A stretch of DNA of 10,116 nt from CAZRZN01 sp964604565 (GTDB lineage: Bacteria > Pseudomonadota > Alphaproteobacteria > Rhodobacterales > Rhodobacteraceae). The first letter of the stretch is position 1. Every line of letters begins with the position of its first letter. Below, in pieces: positions 1-6,274 of this stretch. The position numbers were made by a program, and so were the translations under genes. The DNA lies in NCBI GenBank assembly GCA_964604565.1, contig CAZRZN010000147.1:1-10116 (forward strand), read 5' to 3'. The notes beneath the pieces are model-generated. The model ran no database searches, was not told the origin of the DNA, and saw only the letters and a list, made by a program, of their open reading frames with translations.

Positions 1-242
1 GTCTGGATGTCGATCGGGGCGAAGGGGAAACGGCTGGCCGCCTGTGCCTGCGCCGAGGTCGACGACATCAGGCCCGCACTCATCGCCAGCGCGCCCGAGC
101 CGAAGGCCAGCGCGCCACCCAGAAAACCGCGGCGGGAGATCGCGCGCTCTACCACGCGGTCGAAATCGTTGTCCTCGGGCCGAGGAAAGTTCTGCTCGTC
201 CCAGTCGTCGGCCGAGAGGTTGACCTTGTCGATATCTTTCAT
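1..242 (-). CDS. phoX: PhoX-type alkaline phosphatase, N-terminal part (cut by window edge)
   Basis: Only the first 80 residues are visible; the gene continues past the left edge. The start is an ATG at 242, preceded by an AGGGA Shine-Dalgarno with about 6 bases of spacing. A polar, acidic stretch of about 35 residues, with WDEQNFPRPEDNDFDRVVERA at its core, leads into a twin-arginine motif (SRRGFLGG, Arg37-Arg38). A hydrophobic h-region follows, with a likely cleavage site near SAQA (residues 63-66). The mature protein starts around SRFPF-PID. This layout is typical of the PhoX family (DUF839): Ca2+/Fe-dependent phosphomonoesterases exported folded by Tat, which release phosphate from organic esters in the periplasm or outside the cell. 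The catalytic domain lies outside the window, so activity cannot be checked. The Pho-box-like repeats upstream (319-351) fit induction by phosphate starvation. Other Tat-exported DUF839 proteins of unknown role are the main alternative. Confidence 0.82.
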   Translation of the reverse strand, partial: MKDIDKVNLSADDWDEQNFPRPEDNDFDRVVERAISRRGFLGGALAFGSGALAMSAGLMSSTSAQAQAASRFPFAPIDIQ

Positions 243-307
243 GGTTTTTCCCTGTCATCAGAAGCAAATGGCAGCGCCTCGGCGCATGGGGTCATCAGCT
301 ACACAGG

Positions 308-351
308 CTTCGGCAAGGTTTGGTGACGGTTTTGTAAAAGTTTCGCTACAG
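308..351 (-). promoter_or_regulatory. Putative PhoB (Pho) box of the phoX promoter: 11-bp direct repeats
   Basis: On the minus strand three consecutive 11-mers read CTGTAGCGAAA (341-351), CTTTTACAAAA (330-340) and CCGTCACCAAA (319-329). A degenerate fourth unit lies at 308-318. They share a C, T at position 4, and a terminal AAA in exact 11-bp phase. PhoB binds direct repeats with this period (CTGTCAT plus a 4-base A/T-rich spacer). The box lies about 77-109 bases upstream of the phoX start and in the right orientation. A weak -10-like TAGCTG follows downstream. The periodicity is seen directly; PhoB binding is inferred. Confidence 0.6.
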
Positions 352-444
352 GGTCGGCAGGGTATTTCGGGTCGCTGACCGGCCCGACAGCCTGACCGCC
401 GATGAGCGATCCCGCTGATCTTGCGTCGCCGCCCGGCGCCTGTG

Positions 445-1116
445 TCAGCTGGCCGGCGCGGCGGCCCCGGACGGGGCCATGACCGCGTCGAAACTCCGGC
501 GCAGGGCCACGTCCAGATCCGACATGTTCACCGGCAGGCCCAGATCGACCAGTGATGTGACGCCATGATCGGTGATCCCGCAGGGCACGATTCCGTCGAA
601 ATGGCTCAGGTCCGGTTCCACGTTGATCGACAGCCCGTGAAAGCTGACCCATTTGCGCAGCCGGATGCCGATTGCGGCGATCTTGTCCTCGGCCATGCGC
701 CCGTCGGGCAGTGGCGGCTTTTCCGGCCGTTCGATCCATACGCCCACGCGTCCGTCGCGGATATGACCCGTCAGGTTGAACTCTGCCAGTGTGGCGATCA
801 CCCAACGCTCCAGATCCTGCACGAAACAGCGGATGTCGCGGTTGCGCCTGTTCAGATCCATCATGACATAGACCACCCGCTGACCCGGCCCGTGATAGGT
901 ATACTGCCCGCCCCGTTTCGCGGGGAAGACGGGAAAGCGGTCGGGGTCCTTCAGATCCTCGATCCGCGCAGAGGTTCCCGCCGTATATAGCGGCGGATGC
1001 TCCAGCAACCAGATGCAATCCCCGGCCTCACCCTCGGCGATGGCCCGGGCGCGATCCTCCATGAAGATCAGCGCCTCCTCATAGCCGGTCAGGCCATCAC
1101 TGATTTTCCATTCCAT
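445..1116 (-). CDS. lipB: Octanoyltransferase (lipoyl/octanoyl-[ACP]:protein N-octanoyltransferase)
   Basis: LipB moves the octanoyl group from acyl carrier protein to a lysine on lipoyl domains of 2-oxoacid dehydrogenases and the glycine cleavage H protein, the first step of lipoate synthesis in the cytoplasm (LipA then adds sulfur). The 223-residue product has the family landmarks: LLEHPPLYTAGTSA (37-50), the substrate-pocket motif RGGQYTYHGPGQ (68-79), the catalytic lysine in EDKIAAIGIRLRKWVSFHG (Lys145), and the catalytic cysteine in VPCGITDHGVTSL (Cys179). A short insertion around ERPEKPP-LPDG (129-140) is usual in alphaproteobacterial LipB. I chose ATG 1116 (MEWKISDGL) because it matches the usual family N-terminus. 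An upstream in-frame ATG at 1188 would add 24 arginine-rich residues unlike LipB. No clear Shine-Dalgarno precedes 1116. A small possible gene ends 4 bp before the start, so coupled translation is possible. Confidence 0.95.
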   Translation of the reverse strand: MEWKISDGLTGYEEALIFMEDRARAIAEGEAGDCIWLLEHPPLYTAGTSARIEDLKDPDRFPVFPAKRGGQYTYHGPGQRVVYVMMDLNRRNRDIRCFVQDLERWVIATLAEFNLTGHIRDGRVGVWIERPEKPPLPDGRMAEDKIAAIGIRLRKWVSFHGLSINVEPDLSHFDGIVPCGITDHGVTSLVDLGLPVNMSDLDVALRRSFDAVMAPSGAAAPAS

Positions 1117-1120
1117 GCGT

Positions 1121-1417
1121 CTATCGGGGCGCCGGCCCCGCCTCCTTGGCGTCAGGTGATGTGATGCGGCGCAACGGGACGCTGCCATTGTCCCTGTCGG
1201 CGCCGGTGTTGCGGGCGGGTTTGGGGACTGTCGTGGTGGGCAAGGGCCAAGGGCGCCGTTCCATGTCCGCTGCCGCGCCGTCGTCGTCGATTTTTTCCCA
1301 AGCCTGCAAAAGACCGTCTCGCCCTATCTGTCCTGCGCCCACGACATAGGCATCCCCGTGCCAAAGCGCCACCGGGCTGTGAAATGCAAATGACTGCGGG
1401 TGGGCGCGTAAAGTCAT
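1121..1417 (-). CDS. Possible small protein of unknown function upstream of lipB
   Basis: This is a 98-residue reading frame starting MTLRAHPQSFAFHSPV. I do not recognise it. The first half looks protein-like (FAFHSPVALWHGDAYVVGAG followed by QIGRDGLLQAWEKIDDD), with a plausible hydrophobic/aromatic pattern. The second half is Pro/Arg/Thr-rich and looks disordered. It ends 4 bp before the lipB start, as expected for an operon partner. Counted by hand, about 70% of its codons end in G or C, a level that does not settle whether it is coding. No Shine-Dalgarno is visible before ATG 1417, and the frame stays open upstream to 1696, so the start is uncertain. It could also be non-coding leader sequence of lipB; no overlapping plus-strand frame looks more convincing. 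Confidence 0.38.
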   Translation of the reverse strand: MTLRAHPQSFAFHSPVALWHGDAYVVGAGQIGRDGLLQAWEKIDDDGAAADMERRPWPLPTTTVPKPARNTGADRDNGSVPLRRITSPDAKEAGPAPR

Positions 1418-1655
1418 GTCATGACACGGGCAAGGGGATCGCAGGCAAGGGGGGAACCCATCCTCCGCTAACGGGGCGCGCCTTTGGGAGGAAAGGCGGA
1501 AACCGCTGGGCTGCAAGTTCGTGGGCCTGAAAAGGGCCATGCCGTCGGGCTGCATGGCGTCATGCTCATGGATCGTAACGCAGCGTGTCGCGGATCGGTT
1601 TGGGCCTGTTGCGGGACAGGGTCGAAAACACGGCCACGACCTGTCATTTTTCCTC

Positions 1656-1684
1656 TTCACATCCCGTTCAGGCTTCGGTAGAGA
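1656..1684 (+). promoter_or_regulatory. Candidate promoter of tRNA-Leu
   Basis: A -35-like TTCACA (1656-1661; five of six bases match TTGACA) is followed after exactly 17 bases by TAGAGA (1679-1684), a poor -10. The next bases are GC-rich (GCGTCC), as in the discriminators of stringently controlled stable-RNA promoters. Transcription would start near 1691, about 16 bases before the mature tRNA. Position and spacing are good; the -10 is weak. Confidence 0.4.
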
Positions 1685-1706
1685 GCGTCCACCCAAGCTG
1701 GGACGT

Positions 1707-1793
1707 GCGGTCGTGGCGGAATTGGTAGACGCGCAGCGTTGAGGTCGCTGTGGGGTAACACCCGTGGAGGTTCGAGTCCTCTCGACCGCACCA
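1707..1793 (+). tRNA. tRNA-Leu (anticodon GAG)
   Basis: The 87-nt tRNA includes an encoded CCA. The acceptor stem is GCGGTCG (1707-1713) paired with CGACCGC (1783-1789), then A and CCA (1791-1793). The D-arm contains AATTGGTAGACGCG. The anticodon stem CAGCG/CGCTG (1734-1738/1746-1750) encloses loop TTGAGGT, giving anticodon GAG at 1741-1743, which reads CUC and CUU leucine codons. A long variable arm, GGGT-AAC-ACCC (1753-1763), marks a class II tRNA as expected for leucine. The T-arm is GGAGG-TTCGAGT-CCTCT (1766-1782). No integrase gene or duplicated 3' end is seen in the window. Confidence 0.97.
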
Positions 1794-1795
1794 GA

Positions 1796-1817
1796 TCACC
1801 GAACGCGAAAGCGGTGA
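1796..1817 (+). terminator. Weak hairpin just after tRNA-Leu
   Basis: TCACC (1796-1800) pairs with GGTGA (1813-1817). An inner GC/GC pair closes a GAAA tetraloop (1807-1810). It begins 3 bases after the CCA end, where a stop or processing signal would be expected. It is followed by AAATTTGCG rather than a run of T, so it is not a convincing intrinsic terminator. Confidence 0.25.
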
Positions 1818-1832
1818 AATTTGCGATAATCG

Positions 1833-1944
1833 TGATCTGTTCGGCAACCTTTGGTTACGACCTGTGCCATGGGACCGGCGACATGTTGCGCCAGCGTTTT
1901 CAGGGTTACAGCACCTTTGGCTTAGCCGCTTCCCGAACAGATCA
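1833..1944. repeat. 12-bp perfect inverted repeat bracketing about 88 bp
   Basis: TGATCTGTTCGG (1833-1844) and CCGAACAGATCA (1933-1944) are perfect reverse complements separated by 88 bases. ACCTTTGG also appears twice as a direct repeat inside (1847-1854 and 1913-1920). No open frame of note lies inside and no target-site duplication is visible at the edges. It may be a small MITE-like element, a structured RNA, or a long-range terminator fold at the 3' ends of the convergent tRNA-Leu and amidohydrolase genes. The repeat is seen; its nature is not. Confidence 0.5.
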
Positions 1945-1987
1945 ATGTGCGCGTCCGTGACGCTCTGGCGCCTCAGGGCACCGCGGG

Positions 1988-2884
1988 TCATCGCACGGCG
2001 CCTTTCGGCGCGTCCTTTTCGGAGTGTAGTGTCGCAGGGGATGTTTCGGGCGGTGGCCCGCGCAGGATGTAGTCCCGTCCGTTCAGCAAGTTCGGGATCT
2101 GTTGCCGCGCCTTTGCGACCGCGTCCAGCGGCAGGTCCAGCGTGATCTGGCCGGGGCCGTCGCCGCCCAGATCGGCCAGCACCTCGCCCCAGGGGGAGAC
2201 GATCAGCGAATGACCCCATGTGACCCGCCCGTCGTCATGCGTGCCGACCTGTGCTGCCGCGATCACATAGGCGCCGTTCTCGATCGCCCGGGCGCGCAAC
2301 AGAATCTCCCAATGGGCACGGCCCGTCGGCACGGTGAAGGCCGAGGGCACGAACATCAGCGTCGCCCCGGCCCGTGCGTAATCGCGGTAGAGATGCGGAA
2401 ACCGCAGATCGTAGCAGACCGACAGGCCCAGCGGTCCAAAGGGGCTGTCGGCCAGAACGGCCTGCGATCCGGGGGCATAGCGGCTGGATTCGCCGGTGGG
2501 CTTTTGCCCTTCGAGAAAGACATCGAAAAGATGGATCTTGTCGTAGCGTGCGGTGATATCCCCGCCGGGATCGACCAGAACCGTATGGTTCAGGTAACGC
2601 CCGTCCGGCCCCTTGACCGGCGTGGATCCGGAATGCACCCAGAGATGGTGCCGCGCCGCCTCTTCGCGGCAGGCAGCGATGTAGGGATCGTCGCTTTCCC
2701 CGGTGATCTGGGCGCGGGCGTGGTCCTTGTCCCGATCCATCAGTCCGGCGACCTCGGGCAGGGCCAGCATGTCCGCGTCCTCCGATGCGGCCCGTCGGGC
2801 CGCCGCGCGCAGAAGGGCCACATTGCCCGCATGCGTGTTGGTCGAGGTCATCTGAACCATCGAGATCCGAATATTGTCCCGCAT
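1988..2884 (-). CDS. Carbon-nitrogen hydrolase, Nit1/Nit2 type (probable deaminated glutathione amidase)
   Basis: A 298-residue nitrilase-superfamily enzyme with the full catalytic triad: Glu44 in MLALPEVAG, Lys116 in ARYDKIHLFDV, and nucleophile Cys157 in LSVCYDLRFPHLYR. The KIHLFDV and CYDLRFP signatures and the C-terminal RQQIPNLLNGRDY place it in the Nit branch. Characterised members hydrolyse deaminated glutathione, a side product of transaminases, to 2-oxoglutarate and cysteinylglycine (metabolite repair). The protein lacks a signal peptide and should be cytosolic. ATG 2884 is chosen because it gives MRDNIRISMVQMTS, the usual first beta strand, and follows an AAGGGGG Shine-Dalgarno at about 5 bases. 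In many alphaproteobacteria this gene sits with a glutaredoxin gene; here it stands alone, divergent from the helicase. Another omega-amidase or nitrilase substrate cannot be excluded. Confidence 0.88.
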   Translation of the reverse strand: MRDNIRISMVQMTSTNTHAGNVALLRAAARRAASEDADMLALPEVAGLMDRDKDHARAQITGESDDPYIAACREEAARHHLWVHSGSTPVKGPDGRYLNHTVLVDPGGDITARYDKIHLFDVFLEGQKPTGESSRYAPGSQAVLADSPFGPLGLSVCYDLRFPHLYRDYARAGATLMFVPSAFTVPTGRAHWEILLRARAIENGAYVIAAAQVGTHDDGRVTWGHSLIVSPWGEVLADLGGDGPGQITLDLPLDAVAKARQQIPNLLNGRDYILRGPPPETSPATLHSEKDAPKGAVR

Positions 2885-3080
2885 TCCGCCCCCTTCGCCG
2901 GTCTTGCCCGGTTGTCACGTTCCGCCCCTGCCAAGGTGAGGGCGAAAGGCGAAAGAAAAAAGACCGAAATTGCCGCGCCCCCCTTTCACGGGCTTGGTCG
3001 CGCTACGTTGCCGAAAGGCCGCAGCCTTTGCGCCACAGGGAGCCATTGGATCACGTGAGATATGGACATGGGCGGATCAC

Positions 3081-3094
3081 GCGCGACGTCGCGC
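3081..3094. promoter_or_regulatory. 14-bp perfect palindrome, possible operator
   Basis: GCGCGACGTCGCGC is perfectly self-complementary and lies in the divergent region about 197 bp from the amidohydrolase start and 276 bp from the helicase start. A dimeric regulator could bind it. In DNA this rich in G and C such palindromes also arise by chance, and I do not recognise the site. Confidence 0.25.
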
Positions 3095-3230
3095 CTTTGG
3101 GCCGCGCTGGCCTCGTGACCGCGTTCAGCCTACAAGTCTGCCGGGGCCGCGTGCCGGTTCGGACCGCGGACAGCAGGATCGGCAGCCGGGATCCCCGTCC
3201 GCCCCTACCATTGTCGCGCTGGCGTGCGGG

Positions 3231-3245
3231 TTTGCCGCGGGCAAA
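3231..3245. promoter_or_regulatory. TTTGCC-GCG-GGCAAA inverted repeat, possible operator or leader hairpin
   Basis: Perfect 6+3+6 inverted repeat. GCGGG (3226-3230) and CCCGC (3250-3254) can extend it across a small asymmetric bulge. It lies about 125 bp upstream of the helicase start. It could be an operator or an RNA hairpin in the helicase leader; no T-run follows, so a terminator is unlikely. Confidence 0.3.
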
Positions 3246-3251
3246 TTTCCC

Positions 3252-3346
3252 CGCCATGCGACTTGCCCGTATACATCCCGCGCGCGCTTGTGTATGGCGA
3301 AATCTCTCGCGTGGTGTTCTAGACCACCGATGGCGGCTGTCCGCCA
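3252..3346 (+). promoter_or_regulatory. Structured 5' leader of the DEAD-box helicase gene
   Basis: Several stems follow one another. CGCCAT (3252-3257) can pair with ATGGCG (3294-3299), while ATACA (3271-3275) can pair with TGTAT (3291-3295); the two share bases 3294-3295 and so compete. Next come GTGGT/ACCAC (3311-3327) and TGGCGG-CTGT-CCGCCA (3331-3346), the last ending 23 bases before the ATG. Switching or autoregulation by the helicase is inference only; the transcription start is not known. Confidence 0.35.
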
Positions 3347-3369
3347 GTCCCTTCACGGAAATGCACATC

Positions 3370-5565
3370 ATGATTACGCCCCTGTCCGACGCGCTCGCCG
3401 AGCGTGGATTCGACAAACTTACGCCGGTCCAGGAGGCCGTCATCGCACCGGAATTGTCCGGCTCCGACCTTTTGGTTTCCGCGCAGACGGGGTCCGGCAA
3501 GACCGTCGGCTTCGGTCTGGCGATCGCGCCCACGCTGCTGGGGACGGAGGACCGGTTCGGTCCGGCAGGCCAGCCGCTGGCACTGGTGGTTGCGCCGACG
3601 CGCGAACTGGCCTTTCAGGTCATGCGCGAACTGCAATGGCTCTATGCGCGCACCGGTGCGCAGGTCACCTCTTGTGTGGGCGGCATGGACATGCGCCAGG
3701 AACGCCGTTCGCTGGAACGCGGGGCGCATATCGTCGTGGGAACGCCGGGACGTCTGCGCGACCATATCCAGCGCGGCTCGCTGGATCTGAGCGGTCTGCG
3801 GGCGGTGGTTCTGGACGAGGCGGACGAGATGCTGGATCTGGGCTTTCGCGAGGATCTGGAATTCATGCTGGGTGAGGCGCCGGAAGACCGGCGCACGCTG
3901 CTGTTCTCGGCCACCGTGCCGCCGATGATCACCAAGCTGGCGCAGCAGTATCAGCGCGACGCCCGCCGCATCAACACCGCCGCGGGCACCGACCAGCACG
4001 CCGACATCGCCTATCAGGCGCTGCGGGTGGCGGCGTCGGACAGCGAACACGCCATTTTCAACCTGCTGCGGTTCCACGACGACCAGAGCGCCATCGTCTT
4101 TGCCAACACGCGGGCGGCGGTGAACCACCTGATGGCCCGCATGGCCAATCGCGGCCTGTCGACGGTCAGCCTGTCGGGGGAACTCAGCCAGAGCGAACGC
4201 ACCCATGCCTTGCAGGCGATGCGGACGGGCAGGGCGCGGGTCTGCATCGCGACCGATGTCGCGGCGCGTGGCATCGACCTGCCGAACCTGAATCTGGTGA
4301 TCCACGCCGATCTGCCGACCAACACCGAAAGCCTGCTGCACCGCTCGGGCCGCACCGGGCGCGCGGGCCGCAAGGGGATCTCGGCGCTGATCGTCCCGCC
4401 CAGAGACGCGAAAAAAGCCGAGCGGCTGCTGAAATGGGCCAAGATCACCGCCGAATGGACCACGGCGCCCTCCGCCGAGGAGATCCTGCAAAAGGATGAG
4501 GAACGGTTGCTGGCCGATCCGTCCTGGGCCGAACCGGTATCGGAGGAACAAGCCGCCTTTGCCGCCAAGCTTCTGGCGCAGCAAAGCCCGGAGGAAATCG
4601 CGGCGGCCTATCTGCGGTTGTATCAGGCGCGCCATGCCGCGCCGGAGGAACTCCTGCCACCGGACACCAAACCCGCCCCGCGGGAGCACAAGGCCTTTGG
4701 CCCAAGCCGCTGGTTCCGGCTGTCGATCGGCGCCGATGACCGGGCCGAGCCGCGCTGGCTGTTGCCGTTGCTTCTGCGCGCGGCCAAGCTGGACAAGACC
4801 GACATCGGCGCCATCCGCGTGCAGAAAAGCGAGACCTTTGTCGAACTGACCGAAGCCAGCGCAGCCGGTTTCCTCGGCGCGCTTGGGCCGGATGGCGTTC
4901 TGGACGAGGGGATCGCGGCGACGGCGCTTGACGGTCCGCCGGACATGCCGCCGCGGGGACGCGGGCCGCGGGAGTCCGCGCCTCCGCCGCGCAAGCCCCA
5001 GAACCGGGATGCCGGCCCTAAGCCCAAGAGAGAGGCCGCGCCAAGGCCCGCCGAGGTCAGCTCCGCAGCCGGGCCGGGCCGGGACCACGAAACCCGCGCC
5101 AAGCCGAAGCCCGCCGCCCCGGCAGCGGAAAAGCCCAAACCCCGCGACGAGGCCAAGACCGCCGCGACGCCACAGGGAAAGCCCGCGCCACGGGACACGC
5201 CCAAACGCGCCTATTCGGATGACAAGCCGAAGTCATCCAGCAAGCGCGGGGACGATGTCAGGCCCAAGGCCCGCGACAAGGCTCCGCAACGGCGTCCCGA
5301 CGCCGAGGGTCCCGCCAAGGCAAAGCCGGTCTGGGCAGGAAAGGGCAAGGGCGACGGGGGCAAGCCCGCGTCGAAATCCGCGTCCGGACAGGGTGCAAAG
5401 CCGGGCCAGAAACCCGCGGGCAAGCCCAAGGGCAAACCGCCCGCAGGAGATGCGCGCGACAGTTCCAAGCGGTTCACCCCGCCCGGAAAGGCCAAACCGG
5501 CATCCCGCGCGAAGGCCCCGGCGCGATCGGGCGGGCAGGAACCGCCGAAACGCGGTAAGCGGTAG
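3370..5565 (+). CDS. DEAD-box ATP-dependent RNA helicase with DbpA-like domain and basic tail
   Basis: A 731-residue RNA helicase that unwinds RNA duplexes using ATP, probably in ribosome assembly, RNA decay or cold adaptation. Motifs in order: Q motif (FDKLTPVQ, 14-21), Walker A AQTGSGKT (38-45), Ia PTREL (76-80), Ib TPGR (125-128), DEAD (149-152), SAT (180-182), IVFANTR (242-248), ARGIDLP (299-305) and HRSGRTGRAG (324-333). Residues about 447-515 (WFRLSIG to AIRVQKSETFVEL) resemble the DbpA/CsdA RNA-binding domain. From about 525 to the end the chain is Lys/Pro/Ala/Arg-rich, low-complexity and strongly basic. ATG 3370 has CGGAA about 10 bases upstream; ATG 3361 in frame leaves almost no spacing and is the alternative. 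The leader contains several hairpins. The closest named relatives are DeaD/CsdA and DbpA; I cannot assign one. It stands alone and convergent with the operon downstream. Confidence 0.92.
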   Translation: MITPLSDALAERGFDKLTPVQEAVIAPELSGSDLLVSAQTGSGKTVGFGLAIAPTLLGTEDRFGPAGQPLALVVAPTRELAFQVMRELQWLYARTGAQVTSCVGGMDMRQERRSLERGAHIVVGTPGRLRDHIQRGSLDLSGLRAVVLDEADEMLDLGFREDLEFMLGEAPEDRRTLLFSATVPPMITKLAQQYQRDARRINTAAGTDQHADIAYQALRVAASDSEHAIFNLLRFHDDQSAIVFANTRAAVNHLMARMANRGLSTVSLSGELSQSERTHALQAMRTGRARVCIATDVAARGIDLPNLNLVIHADLPTNTESLLHRSGRTGRAGRKGISALIVPPRDAKKAERLLKWAKITAEWTTAPSAEEILQKDEERLLADPSWAEPVSEEQAAFAAKLLAQQSPEEIAAAYLRLYQARHAAPEELLPPDTKPAPREHKAFGPSRWFRLSIGADDRAEPRWLLPLLLRAAKLDKTDIGAIRVQKSETFVELTEASAAGFLGALGPDGVLDEGIAATALDGPPDMPPRGRGPRESAPPPRKPQNRDAGPKPKREAAPRPAEVSSAAGPGRDHETRAKPKPAAPAAEKPKPRDEAKTAATPQGKPAPRDTPKRAYSDDKPKSSSKRGDDVRPKARDKAPQRRPDAEGPAKAKPVWAGKGKGDGGKPASKSASGQGAKPGQKPAGKPKGKPPAGDARDSSKRFTPPGKAKPASRAKAPARSGGQEPPKRGKR

Positions 5566-5650
5566 ACGCCACGGCCAAGGCCGCACCGCGCGGCGATGGC
5601 GGCGCGGGATCAGACAAGGCGGCGGGCGGTCCTGCCGCCGGACCCTTCGG

Positions 5651-6271
5651 CTACTCCGCCTGCGTGTCGCGCGGGTTCAGCGATTGGTCCCGCCGATGCG
5701 CCGAGGTGTCCAGCCGCCGGCTGGCCCGCGTGCCCGGCACCAGCAGTTCGGCCTTGCGGAAATAGGCGCGCAGCTCTTCCTTCACGATGCCGAAATGCTT
5801 GCGGATCTCGCCCACGGTCATGGTTTGCCACGGCGCATCCTCCAGCGGGACCAGATGCAGGTCGGCATTGGGCAGATTGTCGATGGCGAACCCGACGCCA
5901 AGCCGGTAGCTTGGAATATGTTCCGGTTTGAATTGCCAGGCCTTCGGGTAGAGCGTGGTCGAGACGCGGATGAAGGTGTCCACCGCCGCATCCGTGATGT
6001 CCGAGGCCGCGCCCATCGTCGCGCCGATGACAAAGGCCTCGTCCTGCACATGCAGGCCGCGCCCCAGCAGCACATGGATGCAGTCATGCCGCGCCAGGGC
6101 GATCGCCCCGGGCAGGGCATCCGGGCTTTCGGGGTTTTCGTATTTGCGGATGATCTCCGGCACGTCTTCGGCGGCTGCGGCGGGCAGGGTGTCCAGCACT
6201 GCGCGCAGGGTCATGTCATCCGTATCGAGGCCGGGGTTCCATTCGTCCCAGTCCAGCAAGGCGCGCCCCAT
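5651..6271 (-). CDS. Coq4-like protein with HDxxHx11E metal-binding signature
   Basis: A 206-residue soluble-looking protein, last gene of the operon. Residues 62-78 read HDCIHVLLGRGLHVQDE, which matches exactly the HDxxHx11E zinc-ligand signature described for Coq4. Coq4 acts in ubiquinone biosynthesis, where it is needed for oxidative decarboxylation at ring carbon C1. Further Coq4-like features are the helical lead-in and the segment AFVIGATMG after the motif. The C-terminal 25 residues are charged and probably disordered. The start ATG 6271 is 3 bp after the VWA stop, with AAGGG overlapping the end of that gene, so translation is coupled. No signal peptide or membrane helix is evident. 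The linkage to envelope proteins rather than ubi genes suggests a different or accessory substrate. The signature is seen; homology to Coq4 is a strong inference; the reaction here is unknown. Confidence 0.7.
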   Translation of the reverse strand: MGRALLDWDEWNPGLDTDDMTLRAVLDTLPAAAAEDVPEIIRKYENPESPDALPGAIALARHDCIHVLLGRGLHVQDEAFVIGATMGAASDITDAAVDTFIRVSTTLYPKAWQFKPEHIPSYRLGVGFAIDNLPNADLHLVPLEDAPWQTMTVGEIRKHFGIVKEELRAYFRKAELLVPGTRASRRLDTSAHRRDQSLNPRDTQAE

Positions 6272-6274
6272 GGC

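Larger units (their letters stand above)
2885..3369. other. 485-bp divergent intergenic region rich in inverted repeats
   Basis: No convincing gene lies between the amidohydrolase and the helicase. The plus frame in phase with the helicase is open throughout, but its translation is Arg/Pro-rich and unlike helicase N-termini. The region must hold both divergent promoters, yet I could not place a good -35/-10 pair for either. Inverted repeats seen: AAAGGC/GCCTTT (3014-3029), GCGCGACGTCGCGC (3081-3094), TTTGCC/GGCAAA (3231-3245), CGCCAT/ATGGCG (3252-3299) overlapping ATACA/TGTAT (3271-3295), GTGGT/ACCAC (3311-3327) and TGGCGG/CCGCCA (3331-3346). Near the amidohydrolase start there is also a tandem GGCGAAA repeat within 2940-2955. 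Confidence 0.5.

Noticed and set aside
299..1018. 239-codon minus-strand open frame
   Set aside because: Out-of-frame shadow of lipB with Gly/Arg-rich sequence.
1707..1793. tRNA-Leu as an integration site of a genomic island
   Set aside because: No integrase and no second copy of the tRNA 3' end are present in the window, and the neighbouring genes look like ordinary chromosomal genes.
1668..2219. Minus-strand open frame crossing tRNA-Leu, with a peptide like CGREDSNLHGCYPTATSTL
   Set aside because: This is the well-known false protein produced by translating the antisense strand of tRNA-Leu genes; the tRNA itself is clear.
2102..3058. 318-codon plus-strand open frame
   Set aside because: Antisense to the amidohydrolase, whose catalytic triad is intact on the other strand.
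2785..3369. 195-codon N-terminal extension of the helicase frame
   Set aside because: Arg/Pro-rich translation unlike any helicase N-terminus; the Q motif begins right after ATG 3370, and the extension overlaps the amidohydrolase start.
3319..5088. 589-codon minus-strand open frame
   Set aside because: It lies entirely opposite the DEAD-box helicase and is a by-product of its G/C-ending codons; the peptide is Arg/Gln/Gly-rich without domains.
5572..5639. CGGCC-AA-GGCCG and GGCGG-TCCTG-CCGCC as a bidirectional terminator between the helicase and the operon
   Set aside because: Short GC stems with no T-run on either strand; termination here may be Rho-dependent, but nothing specific can be claimed.
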